Positions 1 through 8,235 are shown, counted from the first letter of the stretch. The stretch: 34,307 nt of DNA from Dechloromonas sp. (GCA_028689015.1 JAQTXC010000026.1:1-34307), one strand, 5' to 3'. Made by a program: numbers and translations. The notes: a model not told the origin generated them from the sequence alone.

Positions 1-1
1 T

Positions 2-76
2 TCGTTGAAAGTGATCGAAGATGCCCCAGGTAGCTACGTCAAGTTCCGTCTGGATGCGCAGAAAAAAGTCGCCTGA
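2..76 (+). CDS. 3' end of an unidentified gene (partial)
   Basis: Frame 2 is open from the window edge and reads 24 codons ending ...VKFRLDAQKKVA before TGA at 74-76. A strong intrinsic terminator follows 20 bases later, which supports a real gene end. The visible tail has alternating charged and hydrophobic residues and no motif that I recognise. The upstream part is outside the window, so no function is assigned. An annotator with the flanking sequence should be able to name it at once. Confidence 0.6.
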   Translation, partial: SLKVIEDAPGSYVKFRLDAQKKVA

Positions 77-94
77 TTTTATTGAGGCGTGACG

Positions 95-120
95 GCAAAG
101 GGGGCGCAAGCCCCCTTTTT
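95..120 (+). terminator. Intrinsic terminator after the left-edge gene
   Basis: A six-base-pair GC stem (GGGGGC at 100-105, GCCCCC at 110-115) encloses a GCAA loop, is extended by an AAA/TTT pairing, and is followed directly by a T tract. This is a textbook Rho-independent terminator for the plus-strand gene ending at 76. Confidence 0.9.
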
Positions 121-360
121 TATGCTTTGCCGCGGTCGACCGTGAGCATTTGACCAATATGCTGGCGGCTGAGGTGGTGGGGCGCGCCATCACTGGCAGG
201 CCTTCTGAGTGGCGCCGCGTCCTTGCCAGGCGTCGTTTGCATTGCAGCCGGGGGATCGGGCGATCCGCTGTCGGTGCTCAGTGCAGCCCTGCTGCGCCAT
301 ACGGCCGGTGAACCGGCGCATGACGATATGTCCATTCTGTGCCTGGGGTGGCTGGCTTAG
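121..360 (+). pseudogene. Probable remnant of a PP2C/SpoIIE-type phosphatase
   Basis: No intact ORF fills this stretch between the terminator at 120 and the convergent ubiT. Frame 1 is open from 154 to the TAG at 358-360 and ends with AHDDMSILCLGWLA. That resembles the closing 'DDMT(V/I)L.L' strand of SpoIIE/PP2C serine phosphatases, preceded by a plausible helix reading PLSVLSAALLRHTAGEP. The stretch just upstream looks more protein-like in frame 3 (VDREHLTNMLAAEVVGRAITG, from about 135), so a frameshift or deletion is likely. The ~200 residues a phosphatase domain needs are absent. Its last three bases overlap the ubiT stop region. The assignment rests on the short C-terminal motif only. 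Confidence 0.35.
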
Positions 361-809
361 TGAGCGCCTGGTAGCAGGCCGCTCGGCAGGCGTGGCCAGT
401 CCACCGCGTCGAGCATGTTCTTGACCATTAACCCGAGTTCGGTGTCGCCGGTGATGTCCAGTTCGCGGTTGAAGAACAGGGTGTCTGGGTCTTCCTGGCG
501 GGTCAGTAGTTGCAGATAGGCCGAAAGATTGGCGGCAAACTGCAGGTCGGCTGCGCCCGTGTTGCTAAACAGCGGGCGGAAACGGCCTTGACTGAAGCAG
601 AATCGCGCTTCGCCACCGGTATCCAGAACGCGAATCAGGAAGTGCCGCCCTTCGAGCGCGGTCAACTCGCTTTCCGGCAGTAATTTGAAGCGGAGTGCGG
701 TATTCAGCGCACTGACCAGCGCCAGGGCATGCGGCCATTGCGGCAGGTGGCGGCCGAGTTGGGCGACGATGCCGGGCAAGCGAAATTTTGGGATGAGCAG
801 CGTAGTCAT
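357..809 (-). CDS. ubiT: UbiT, SCP2-domain accessory factor of anaerobic ubiquinone synthesis
   Basis: This 150-residue soluble protein consists of one SCP2 sterol-carrier-like domain. The C-terminal segment (LFFNRELDITGDTELGLMVK, then NMLDAVDW) is the conserved block of the UbiT/YhbT family. UbiT is thought to bind the hydrophobic ubiquinone precursors for the oxygen-independent hydroxylases UbiU/UbiV. ATG at 809 is preceded by GGAG about 8 bases upstream. The gene begins 3 bases after the ubiV stop and is the last gene of the ubiU-ubiV-ubiT operon. Length matches the bacterial family (about 150-175 aa). Confidence 0.88.
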   Translation of the reverse strand: MTTLLIPKFRLPGIVAQLGRHLPQWPHALALVSALNTALRFKLLPESELTALEGRHFLIRVLDTGGEARFCFSQGRFRPLFSNTGAADLQFAANLSAYLQLLTRQEDPDTLFFNRELDITGDTELGLMVKNMLDAVDWPRLPSGLLPGAH

Positions 810-812
810 AAG

Positions 813-1727
813 TCAATCTCCACGGCGGGGTGAGGTGGCCGGATGCTGTTGAGTCATGCCGGCTTGCCCGAACCAGTAGCCATCAACCAGACCAGATTCT
901 GCCCAGGAGGTGCGGTCGACCGTGAGCGCCGCGCCCTGCCGGGCAGCATCGAAGGCGGCAATGATCGCCGGCATGGCGTGAGCTTGTGGGCTCAGGCGGA
1001 CGATGTCGATGCCTAGGGTGCGCAAGGTCGGCATTTCATCGAGCAGGCAATAGTTTTGCGCTGACATGGTCTGGATGCCGTTCAGGGTCAGAAAGTGCTG
1101 ACCTTCACGGGTTTTCAGGGTCAGGCCGTCCGGGTGATCGAGGCATTTGAACTGGCAGTCATCCTTGTTCAAGTCGTAATGACGGGCGGTGAAACAGCGG
1201 GCCGAAAAAGCCAGCGGCAGCTTGCCGAAGGCGAAGACTTCCGTTTCAACGCCGGGCGGACGGCTGGCATGCAAGGTTTCGATCAGCCGGCGGTCGGCTT
1301 CCAAAGGTGGCAGCCAGCGGCACATTCCGTAACGAACATAGGTGGCCAGCGTCTGCTCGTTGTAGATGTTGAGGTGAGTGCCGGCAACGAATTTTCGGCC
1401 CTGCAGCAGGTTGACCGCGCCGAGGTCGTTGGCCTCGACCTTGCACCCCGGGTTCTCGCTCAGCGCATCGATCAGTCGGCGCAGATTCTTCAGATCGCTT
1501 TCCGATTCAAGCAGGGCCTGGGCTGAGAGGACGATTTCCTTGCCGCTGTCGGCCAGATCGCGGGCCAGGCCGATCCAGTCGGCGCTGCGCATCTGCTGAC
1601 GGCGTGCGCAGACGACTTCGCCGAGGTAAATGATGTCGAGGGCTGGCAGTTCGGACATCTGAGCGTAGAAGTCCAGAACTTCAGCTTTGGTCCAGAAATA
1701 GAGCAGCGGTCCGAGGGCTAGTTTCAT
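813..1727 (-). CDS. ubiV: UbiV, U32-family protein for O2-independent ubiquinone hydroxylation
   Basis: This 304-residue member of the U32 peptidase-like family forms a heterodimer with UbiU in the known system. It carries a 4Fe-4S cluster and takes part in ring hydroxylation of ubiquinone without oxygen. Cysteines at about 40, 178, 191 and 195 keep the C-x12-C-x3-C spacing of the E. coli cluster ligands (C39, C180, C193, C197). I chose ATG at 1727 ([12 protein letters not shown]), which has an AGGTG-like site just upstream. An in-frame GTG at 1736 would add three residues. The start lies about 10 bases after the ubiU stop, so the genes are probably cotranslated. Confidence 0.9.
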   Translation of the reverse strand: MKLALGPLLYFWTKAEVLDFYAQMSELPALDIIYLGEVVCARRQQMRSADWIGLARDLADSGKEIVLSAQALLESESDLKNLRRLIDALSENPGCKVEANDLGAVNLLQGRKFVAGTHLNIYNEQTLATYVRYGMCRWLPPLEADRRLIETLHASRPPGVETEVFAFGKLPLAFSARCFTARHYDLNKDDCQFKCLDHPDGLTLKTREGQHFLTLNGIQTMSAQNYCLLDEMPTLRTLGIDIVRLSPQAHAMPAIIAAFDAARQGAALTVDRTSWAESGLVDGYWFGQAGMTQQHPATSPRRGD

Positions 1728-1736
1728 GGGCAACAC

Positions 1737-2741
1737 CTAGCGCCAGGGGCGGCTGTAGGCGCCGAGCGTCGCCTGGCTGCCTTCGGATAACTTGGCCAGA
1801 TCAGCCTGCCAGGCCGGTGTGACCGTAAATGGCCGGTCTTCGCTCAGTGCGTCAAGCGCCGCCCGTAAGGTGCGGGTGACTTGGGCGACATAGGCCGGGC
1901 TGCGCTGGCGGCCTTCGATTTTGATCGCCCGCACGCCGATTTTTTGAATTTCGGGCAGGATGGGTAGCACGTTGAGGCTCGTCGGCTCTTCCAAGGCGTA
2001 ATAGGTTTCCCCTCGGACCTCGAAGCGGCCTTTGCACAGGGTTGGGTAACCTGCGGCCTCGTCGTTGTTGAAACGGTCAATCAGGACGCCGTTCAGGCGT
2101 GTTTCCATACTGTTTGGTTGCTTGTCCCACTGGACGTACTTGGCTGGCGAGCAGGCGCCGACGGTGTTGGGTGATTCGCCGCAGGCATAGGATGACAGCC
2201 AGCAACGTCCCTCGTTCATCACACATAGGCTGCCAAAGCCGAAGACTTCGATTTCCACGCTGGTATTTTTGATGACATGCTCGACCTGGGCCAGGGTCAG
2301 GACGCGTGGCAGCACGGCGCGCTGGATGCCGAATTCGCGCTGGCAAAAATTGATTGCTTCGTAGCTGGTTGCCGAACCCTGGACCGACAGATGCAGGCGC
2401 TGTTGTAGATGGCGTTGGCGGGCGTAATCGAGTAGCCCAATATCAGCCAGGATAATCGCATCAACGCCGAGGTCGACCGCGTGATCGATGGATTGCTGCC
2501 ATTCTTTGGCCCGGCCGGGCTGGGCGAAGGTGTTGATCGCCATCAGCACTTGCCGACCCCGGCCGTGTGCATAACGGATGCCGTCGGCCATGCTGCGCGG
2601 GTCGAAATTCAGGCCAGCAAAATTGCGGGCATTGGTCGCATTCTTGAAACCGAGATAAACCGCGTCGGCGCCGTGGTCGATGGCGGTTTTCAGCGCCGGC
2701 AGACTGCCGGCCGGACAGACGAGATCGGGCAGGGGACGCAT
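1737..2741 (-). CDS. ubiU: UbiU, U32-family Fe-S protein for O2-independent ubiquinone hydroxylation
   Basis: This 334-residue U32-family protein is the partner of UbiV. Cysteines at 173, 180, 197 and 236 reproduce exactly the spacing (7, 17, 39) of the E. coli UbiU 4Fe-4S ligands C169/C176/C193/C232. That makes UbiU a better call than a generic U32 peptidase or RlhA. It is the first gene of the ubiU-ubiV-ubiT operon and starts at ATG 2741 with GGAA upstream. A predicted -10 (TATACT) and an FNR-type box lie upstream, which fits expression under oxygen limitation. Confidence 0.92.
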   Translation of the reverse strand: MRPLPDLVCPAGSLPALKTAIDHGADAVYLGFKNATNARNFAGLNFDPRSMADGIRYAHGRGRQVLMAINTFAQPGRAKEWQQSIDHAVDLGVDAIILADIGLLDYARQRHLQQRLHLSVQGSATSYEAINFCQREFGIQRAVLPRVLTLAQVEHVIKNTSVEIEVFGFGSLCVMNEGRCWLSSYACGESPNTVGACSPAKYVQWDKQPNSMETRLNGVLIDRFNNDEAAGYPTLCKGRFEVRGETYYALEEPTSLNVLPILPEIQKIGVRAIKIEGRQRSPAYVAQVTRTLRAALDALSEDRPFTVTPAWQADLAKLSEGSQATLGAYSRPWR

Positions 2742-2768
2742 CGCATGCTTCCGCGGGGAAAGCGGGCG

Positions 2769-2774
2769 AGTATA
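2769..2774 (-). promoter_or_regulatory. Predicted -10 element of the ubiU promoter
   Basis: Read on the minus strand this is TATACT, five of six matches to the sigma-70 -10 consensus, with a start site expected near 2761-2762. No good -35 is visible. The FNR-like box sits where the -35 would be, as in class II activated promoters. Confidence 0.55.
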
Positions 2775-2795
2775 GCCTTGGCAGTTTGAGGGTCA

Positions 2796-2809
2796 TTGAT
2801 CCTGGTCAA
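2796..2809. promoter_or_regulatory. FNR/Anr-type binding site in the ubiU / response-regulator divergent region
   Basis: The plus strand reads TTGATCCTGGTCAA, one base away from the FNR consensus TTGAT-N4-ATCAA. Its centre (2802.5) is 40.5-41.5 bases upstream of the ubiU start site predicted from the -10 at 2769-2774. That is the standard class II FNR activator position. It also lies about 35 bases upstream of a possible extended -10 for the divergent response-regulator gene. UbiUV are known to be FNR-controlled in E. coli, so the biological fit is good. Confidence 0.72.
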
Positions 2810-2821
2810 AGTTACCTTTCA

Positions 2822-2830
2822 TGCTAGGAT
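2822..2830 (+). promoter_or_regulatory. Possible extended -10 of the response-regulator gene
   Basis: TGCTAGGAT reads as TG-n-TAGGAT, an extended -10 with four of six hexamer matches, 32 bases before the ATG at 2862. The FNR-type box lies upstream at a non-canonical distance. This is a weak prediction. Confidence 0.3.
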
Positions 2831-2861
2831 CGACCTCTCTTTGTTTCTCCCGGTAACAGCC

Positions 2862-3758
2862 ATGGCGATTCAACGTGTGCTCATCGTTGATGATGAATCA
2901 CTCAATTTGCTGATCATTGAGAATTATCTTGAGCAGGAAAACCTGCAACTGGAACTGTTTTCCGATCCGCTGGCTGCCTGGGCTCGACTGCAACAAGCGG
3001 ATGCCCATTTCGATCTGGTAGTGCTTGACCGGATGATGCCGGCACTGGACGGCATGGAATTCCTGCGCCGCATGAAGCAGGAAATACGCTTTGCCGATAT
3101 CCCGGTCATCATGCAGACGGCGGCGTCGGCGCCTGAACAGGTGCGCGAGGGTCTGGAGGCCGGGGCTTATTACTACCTGACCAAACCCTACGCCCCGGAA
3201 GCGCTGATTTCCATTGTCCGCGCGGCCGTTGATGCCGGCCGTAGCCGTGCCGAACTGCGTCACCGGGCGGCGCATCTCGAAGATGCACAGCGCCTGTTGC
3301 ATTGTGCCGAATACCAGTTTTCGACCCTGGAGCACGTGGCTACGCTGGTCCCTGTGCTGGCAGCCTTTGGGCCCGAACCGGATCGCGCTGCGCCCGGCTT
3401 GTCCGATCTGATGGTCAATGCCATCGAGCACGGCAATCTCGGGATTACCTACCAGGAAAAATCATTGCTGCGCTGGGAGGGCGATTGGGAGGCTGAAATT
3501 CGCCGGCGCTACCGGTTGCCGCAATTCTGTGATCGGGTGGCCAGCGTTCGTGTTGAACGGGATGCGACGACCGTGGTATTCACCATCACTGACCAGGGCA
3601 AGGGCTTTGACTGGCAGCAATACCTTGATTTCGATCCCGCGCGCGCGTTCGATCCCAACGGGCGAGGCATCGCCATGGCTCGCTTGACCAGTTTTTCCTC
3701 GTTGACTTACCAAGGTGCGGGGAATGTGGTCGTTGCGCGCATCGACCTCACGCCCTGA
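2862..3758 (+). CDS. Response regulator with C-terminal HATPase (anti-sigma-like) domain
   Basis: This 298-residue cytosolic protein has an N-terminal receiver domain (residues about 4-125) with acidic pair D10-D11, phospho-acceptor D56 in VVLDRMMP, T86 and K108 in YLTKPY. After a linker, the C-terminal ~120 residues form an RsbW/HATPase_c_2-like ATP-binding domain, with LSDLMVNAIEHGNLG as the N box and ITDQGKGFDW as a G box. There is no DNA-binding domain and no DHp helix with a phospho-accepting histidine. It is therefore more likely a phosphorylation-controlled anti-sigma-type kinase or partner-binding switch than a histidine kinase. The start is ATG 2862 (MAIQRVLIVDDE); the frame continues upstream to 2796 without a better start. 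It diverges from ubiU and is an orphan here. Confidence 0.82.
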   Translation: MAIQRVLIVDDESLNLLIIENYLEQENLQLELFSDPLAAWARLQQADAHFDLVVLDRMMPALDGMEFLRRMKQEIRFADIPVIMQTAASAPEQVREGLEAGAYYYLTKPYAPEALISIVRAAVDAGRSRAELRHRAAHLEDAQRLLHCAEYQFSTLEHVATLVPVLAAFGPEPDRAAPGLSDLMVNAIEHGNLGITYQEKSLLRWEGDWEAEIRRRYRLPQFCDRVASVRVERDATTVVFTITDQGKGFDWQQYLDFDPARAFDPNGRGIAMARLTSFSSLTYQGAGNVVVARIDLTP

Positions 3759-3761
3759 GGG

Positions 3762-4709
3762 TTAGCGGCTGACGATGGTCGGCCGGTAACCCAGTTGTTC
3801 ATTGATCTTGTGGGCTGCGGCCTCTGCCTCGCTACGACTGGCAAAGGGCCCCATTTGCAGGCGGTGCCAGGGTTCGTTGCTGAAGACATGCAAGGGCTGG
3901 TTGAGGCTGTCGAGTTCGCGGGCTAGATGATTTTTCAAGCTGTCGGCATTGTCGACGTTGCTGAAAGCACCCAGTTGCAGATAGACCCCGGCTTGTGGCC
4001 GTTCGCTGCGCGTTACCGCTGGGGTGCTTACCGCGCTCGGGCGGTTGGCCGGGACTTGCACCTCGGCGTAACGGGTGTTGCCGGTTTCGCCCGGTAACAT
4101 GGCCTCGACGTCGACTTCGCCGCTACCGCCGTCGATCAGGCCCAGCTTGTAAGCGGCGGTGTAAGACAAGTCAATGACCCGCCCAGCGTGAAAGGGACCG
4201 CGGTCGATGACGCGGACGATCACCGAGCGGCCGCTTTGCTGGTGGGTGACGCGAACATAGGACGGCAGTGCCAGGGTCGGGTGGGCGGCCGTCATCGCGA
4301 ACATGTCGTAGGGTTCGCCGATCGAAGTTTTCTGGCCGTGGAATTTCTTGCCATACCAACTGGCGATGCCCCGTTCGCGATGGGGTTTGAGTCGATCGTT
4401 GGGGACGTAACGCTTGCCCAGCACTTCGTAAGGCTTGAGGGCGGGTTTGTGCAGCGGCTCCCAGCGCGGTACGGCATCGGGAATCTCGTCGAGATTGTCG
4501 GGGATGTCATCGGCCGGGCCGTCGTCCTTGTAATAACCGCCGCCCTTCTTGCCGCGTAGTTTGCCTGGTGTACTGCGTGCTGCAGCGCTGCCTGCGGGCT
4601 GGATCTGCGTTTCTTCGCTGGGGCGCTGTGGCGTGCCACCGCAGGCGGCGAGCAGGCTCAGCAGGCTGAGACAAAGCAGTGGGCGACCGGGTAAGCGCGA
4701 CAGTTTCAT
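3762..4709 (-). CDS. rlpA: RlpA, septal-ring lytic transglycosylase lipoprotein
   Basis: This 315-residue exported lipoprotein has a signal peptide with lipobox LLAAC (cysteine near residue 23) and a low-complexity, charged linker. A double-psi beta-barrel RlpA domain follows (GIASWYGKKFHGQKTSIGE ... VIVRVIDRGPF ... RVIDLSYTAAYKLGL), then a C-terminal SPOR domain (YLQLGAFSN ... GPFASRSEAEAAA). RlpA proteins cleave glycan strands lacking stem peptides, and SPOR binds such denuded glycan at septa. The ATG at 4709 overlaps the rodA stop (ATGA), showing translational coupling. A longer in-frame reading to 5000 lies entirely inside rodA and was not used. Confidence 0.93.
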   Translation of the reverse strand: MKLSRLPGRPLLCLSLLSLLAACGGTPQRPSEETQIQPAGSAAARSTPGKLRGKKGGGYYKDDGPADDIPDNLDEIPDAVPRWEPLHKPALKPYEVLGKRYVPNDRLKPHRERGIASWYGKKFHGQKTSIGEPYDMFAMTAAHPTLALPSYVRVTHQQSGRSVIVRVIDRGPFHAGRVIDLSYTAAYKLGLIDGGSGEVDVEAMLPGETGNTRYAEVQVPANRPSAVSTPAVTRSERPQAGVYLQLGAFSNVDNADSLKNHLARELDSLNQPLHVFSNEPWHRLQMGPFASRSEAEAAAHKINEQLGYRPTIVSR

Positions 4710-5809
4710 TTTTGTACCAGCATGCGGTGGGTGTGGATGCTCATCAGAATGCCGATTCCCAGCATCAGCATGACCAGGGCGGTGCCGCCGTAGCTGATGA
4801 AGGGCAGTGGTACGCCAACCACCGGCAGGATGCCGGACACCATTCCCATGTTCACGAAGGCATAAATGAACAGGACCAGGGTGATTGAGCCAGCGAGCAG
4901 GCGGGCAAACAAGGTGCCAGCCGCGGCGGCAATCATCAAACCCCGGGCGATTAGCAGGGTGAACAGCAAGAGCAGGATGCCGTTGCCGAGCAGACCCCAT
5001 TCTTCGGAAAAAACGGCAAAAATAAAGTCGGTGTGCTTTTCCGGGATGAATTCGAGGTGGGTTTGGCTGCCGTTCAGCCAGCCTTTGCCGAATAGGCCAC
5101 CGGAGCCGATGGCGATAGTCGATTGGATGATGTGGTAGCCCGCACCCAGGGGGTCGGATGAGGGATCGAGCAGGGTCAGGACGCGACGTCGCTGATAGTC
5201 GTGCAGCAGGGTCCAGGCGAAGGGCAGGGCAGCACCGGCGGCAGCGCTCAGGCCAAAAATGACTTTCCAGGGCAGACCGGCGAAAAAAATGACGAAAAAC
5301 CCGGCCGCGCCGACCAAAAGGGAGGTGCCGAGGTCGGGTTGCTTGAGAATGAGCAGAATGGGAACGGCCAGGATCAGGGCGGCAGTGGCAAAATGGCGCG
5401 CTTTGAGCAGGGCCTCGTGTTTGTGAAAATACCAGGCCAGCATCAGGGGCATGGCAATTTTCATGATCTCTGACGGTTGGATGCGAACGAAACCGAGTGA
5501 CAGCCAGCGGCGCGAACCGTTGACCACGATGCCGAACAAGGTGACTCCAAGCAGCAGCACGACGCCGATCAGGTAGAGCGGCACGGCGTAGCGCATCAGG
5601 GTTTGCGGTGGGGTGCGGGCAACGAGCAGCATCAGAACCATCGAAACCGCCATGTTGATCAATTGGTTATCGAGTTTGCCAAAGCCGTCGCTGGAGGTTG
5701 CCGAGTACACGGTCAGCAGGCCCAGTCCCATCAAGGCGCTTACGATCAGTAGCAGCGGCAGGTCGATGTGACTGAAGGTGGCTACACACAGGCGCTTAAT
5801 GTGATTCAT
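4706..5809 (-). CDS. rodA: RodA (MrdB), SEDS peptidoglycan glycosyltransferase
   Basis: This 367-residue polytopic membrane protein of the SEDS family is the glycosyltransferase that polymerises lipid II in the Rod (elongation) complex together with PBP2. About ten hydrophobic segments are visible. Family blocks include SRRWLSLGFVRIQPSEIMKI, KQPDLGTSLL, HTDFIFAVFSEEWGLLG and PLPFISYGGTALV. The ATG at 5809 (MNHIKRL) has a near-perfect GGAGGT site 5-6 bases upstream. In-frame ATGs at 5839 and 5830 would lie further inside mrdA and have no better ribosome-binding site. The gene overlaps the mrdA 3' end by 14 bases. Confidence 0.95.
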   Translation of the reverse strand: MNHIKRLCVATFSHIDLPLLLIVSALMGLGLLTVYSATSSDGFGKLDNQLINMAVSMVLMLLVARTPPQTLMRYAVPLYLIGVVLLLGVTLFGIVVNGSRRWLSLGFVRIQPSEIMKIAMPLMLAWYFHKHEALLKARHFATAALILAVPILLILKQPDLGTSLLVGAAGFFVIFFAGLPWKVIFGLSAAAGAALPFAWTLLHDYQRRRVLTLLDPSSDPLGAGYHIIQSTIAIGSGGLFGKGWLNGSQTHLEFIPEKHTDFIFAVFSEEWGLLGNGILLLLFTLLIARGLMIAAAAGTLFARLLAGSITLVLFIYAFVNMGMVSGILPVVGVPLPFISYGGTALVMLMLGIGILMSIHTHRMLVQK

Positions 5810-7706
5810 CGCTGACCTCCTCGGCGTCATCGGGGGCATCGCTTTCCGGGGCCGGACCGCCCGGCAGTTTGCCAGTCAGGTAATAATCGAACACCTGACG
5901 GGCAATCGGCGCTGCCGACTGGGCACCAAAACCACCGTTCTCGACCATGACGGCGAGCACAATGCGCGGTTGGTCGACCGGGGCGAAGGCGACGTACCAC
6001 GAGTGGTCGCGCAGACGTTCCTTGACCTGCCCTTCGACATAGCGGCCTCCCTTGAGGCTGAAGACTTGGGCGGTGCCGGTCTTGCCGCCGGATTCGTAGG
6101 CGGCTCCGGCAAAGGCGCGGGCGCCGGTGCCTTCCTTGACGACGCCAGCCATGGCGCGTTTGATGAAATCAACGTGCTCGCGTTTGAGTTCGATCTGTCG
6201 GGCGGGTTCCGGCTCGATGGTGCGGATTTCACGACCACTGGGATCCTTGATGTTCTTGACCAGGTGGGGGCGGAAAACCTGCCCGTAGTTGACCACATTA
6301 CCTAGGGCGTGTGCCATGTGTAGCGTTGAATAGGCGTTGTAACCCTGGCCGATGCCGACCGAGATGGTTTCGCCGGCATACCATTTCTGGTGCTCGCGCT
6401 TCTTGAAGCGTTGTGCTTTCCATTCCGGAGAGGGCAGGATGCCGGTGGCCTCACCGGGGATGTCGATTTCGGTGCGTCGGCCGAGGCCCAGTTGGCTCAT
6501 GAAACGGGCAATGTTGTCGATGCCCATGTCGTTGGCCAGCGTGTAGTAATAGGTGTTGCAGGAGACCACGACGGATTTGTACATATCGACCGAACCATGG
6601 CCGCCCACCTTGTCATCCATGAAACGGCGGTTGCCGAAATTGAAATAACCGGGGTCGGCGATGGCCTGGTTCGGGGTGCGCTTGCCCTGTGACAGGGCGG
6701 CCAGGCTCATCAGGGGTTTGAAAGTTGATCCGGGGGGGTGGGTACTGTAGATGGCCCGGTTGAGCATCGGTTTGTCCGGGTTGTTGTTCAGTTCGTCCCA
6801 GTCGTCAAAGCGGATACCGTCGACGAACAAATTGGGGTCAAAAGCCGGCGATGAGACCAGGGCGAGGACCGCGCCATTGCTGGGGTCGATGGCGGCCAGC
6901 GAGCCCCGCCGTTTGCCGAACGCCTGTTCAGCCACTCCCTGCAGCGTGCTGTCCAGGGTCAATGTCAGGTTATTGCCGGGGACGGGCGGGGTTTGCGACA
7001 GGATGCGAACGGCGCGCCCGCCTGCATCCACCTCAACTTGCTCGTAACCGGTCTTGCCGTGCAGTTCGAACTCGTAATGTGCCTCGACCCCGGTCTTGCC
7101 GATTTGCTCGGTGCCTTTGTAATTGGCGGCCTGGTCGCTCTCTTCAATGAAGGCCTTGTCCTTGAGGTTGATCCGGCTGATATAACCGATGGCGTGTGAG
7201 GCCAGGCTAGCCGCCGGGTACTGGCGGAACAGACGGGCCTTGACCTCAACACCAGGGAAGCGATAGCGCTGGGCGGTGAAACGGGCAACTTCCTCGTCGC
7301 TCAAGCGGGTGCGGATGGGGATGGATTCGAAATTTTTTGATTCTTCGAGCAGGCGCTTGAAACGTCGCCGATCCTTGACTTCAATTTCAACAACTTGAGC
7401 CAGGTCATCAATAGTCTCCTCGAGTCCGCGAGTTTTGGCCGGGGTGATCTCGAGGGTGAAGGCTGAGTAATTGCGGGCCAGTACGATGCCGTTGCGGTCG
7501 ACGATGTTGCCGCGGTTGGGAACAACGGGCACCAGCGAGATGCGGTTGCTTTCGGCGCGGGTGCTGAAATACTCGTGCTGTACCACCTGCAGATAGACGA
7601 AGCGGCTGAGCAACAGGGCAAAAGCCAGCAGCACCGCGCCGCCGGCAATAAAAATGCGGTGGCGAAAGCGGTCGAGATCCTGCTCGTGGTGGTAAAAGTC
7701 GCTCAT
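5796..7706 (-). CDS. mrdA: Penicillin-binding protein 2 (MrdA), cell-elongation transpeptidase
   Basis: This 636-residue bitopic inner-membrane protein cross-links peptidoglycan during elongation, working with RodA and MreBCD. It has one N-terminal transmembrane helix (about 17-40) and a dimerisation/pedestal domain beginning near NRGNIVDRNGIVLA. The transpeptidase domain has nucleophile S327 in STFK, SCN at 382-384 and KTG at 542-544. The C-terminal tail is acidic. Length agrees with the family (about 620-650 aa). It starts 8 bases after mreD ends and overlaps rodA. Confidence 0.95.
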   Translation of the reverse strand: MSDFYHHEQDLDRFRHRIFIAGGAVLLAFALLLSRFVYLQVVQHEYFSTRAESNRISLVPVVPNRGNIVDRNGIVLARNYSAFTLEITPAKTRGLEETIDDLAQVVEIEVKDRRRFKRLLEESKNFESIPIRTRLSDEEVARFTAQRYRFPGVEVKARLFRQYPAASLASHAIGYISRINLKDKAFIEESDQAANYKGTEQIGKTGVEAHYEFELHGKTGYEQVEVDAGGRAVRILSQTPPVPGNNLTLTLDSTLQGVAEQAFGKRRGSLAAIDPSNGAVLALVSSPAFDPNLFVDGIRFDDWDELNNNPDKPMLNRAIYSTHPPGSTFKPLMSLAALSQGKRTPNQAIADPGYFNFGNRRFMDDKVGGHGSVDMYKSVVVSCNTYYYTLANDMGIDNIARFMSQLGLGRRTEIDIPGEATGILPSPEWKAQRFKKREHQKWYAGETISVGIGQGYNAYSTLHMAHALGNVVNYGQVFRPHLVKNIKDPSGREIRTIEPEPARQIELKREHVDFIKRAMAGVVKEGTGARAFAGAAYESGGKTGTAQVFSLKGGRYVEGQVKERLRDHSWYVAFAPVDQPRIVLAVMVENGGFGAQSAAPIARQVFDYYLTGKLPGGPAPESDAPDDAEEVSDESH

Positions 7707-7713
7707 CGGATCG

Positions 7714-8235
7714 TTAGAGCGGACGATTTTCGTCCCGGTCTACCGGCTGATATTGCGGCAGCAGCAACAGGAAAGTGGCTGGAATCCAGAGTAGGGTGGC
7801 AATCAGGGGGCCGACAAAATAACCCCAGCCGGGGAATTCGCCGCCAGTTGCCATTCGCAACAGCGCCTGGATGACCTGGCTGGCGAGCAACAGCGGCAAA
7901 ACTTGCAAAGCCTGCTGGGCGAGCGGGAACCACAGGATGCGGCGGGACAGCGAGGTCGCGGTATAGGCGAGCAGGATGTAGGCAAAGCCATGCTGGCCGA
8001 GGACGGCGCCGTCGGCCACATCCATGGCCAGGCCGAGAACGAAGGCCCAGCCCATACCGACCCGGCGCGATTCGCGGATGCTCCAGAAGCAGAGGACGAG
8101 GGCCAGCCAATCCGGCATGCCCGGCCAATGAGCGGTGGGCAGGAAGTTGGCCGCCAGGGCCAGCAACAGGCTCAAAACGACGAACCAAGGGCGAACCGGC
8201 AGCAGAATGCGTGACGAGGTGAAGGTCGGTTGCAT
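7714..8235 (-). CDS. mreD: MreD, rod-shape-determining membrane protein
   Basis: This 173-residue, very hydrophobic protein has five to six predicted membrane spans and is the usual partner of MreC and MreB in the elongasome. Conserved features of the family include DWLALVLCFWSI and GWAFVLGLAMDVADGAVLGQHG. The ATG at 8235 shares one base with the mreC stop (TAATG), so translation is coupled. Sequence conservation in MreD is low, so the call leans partly on gene order. Confidence 0.92.
   Translation of the reverse strand: MQPTFTSSRILLPVRPWFVVLSLLLALAANFLPTAHWPGMPDWLALVLCFWSIRESRRVGMGWAFVLGLAMDVADGAVLGQHGFAYILLAYTATSLSRRILWFPLAQQALQVLPLLLASQVIQALLRMATGGEFPGWGYFVGPLIATLLWIPATFLLLLPQYQPVDRDENRPL

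Noticed and set aside
3762-5000. 412-codon extended version of rlpA
   Set aside because: The extension is inside rodA, and the lipoprotein signal peptide starts at the ATG at 4709, which overlaps the rodA stop.
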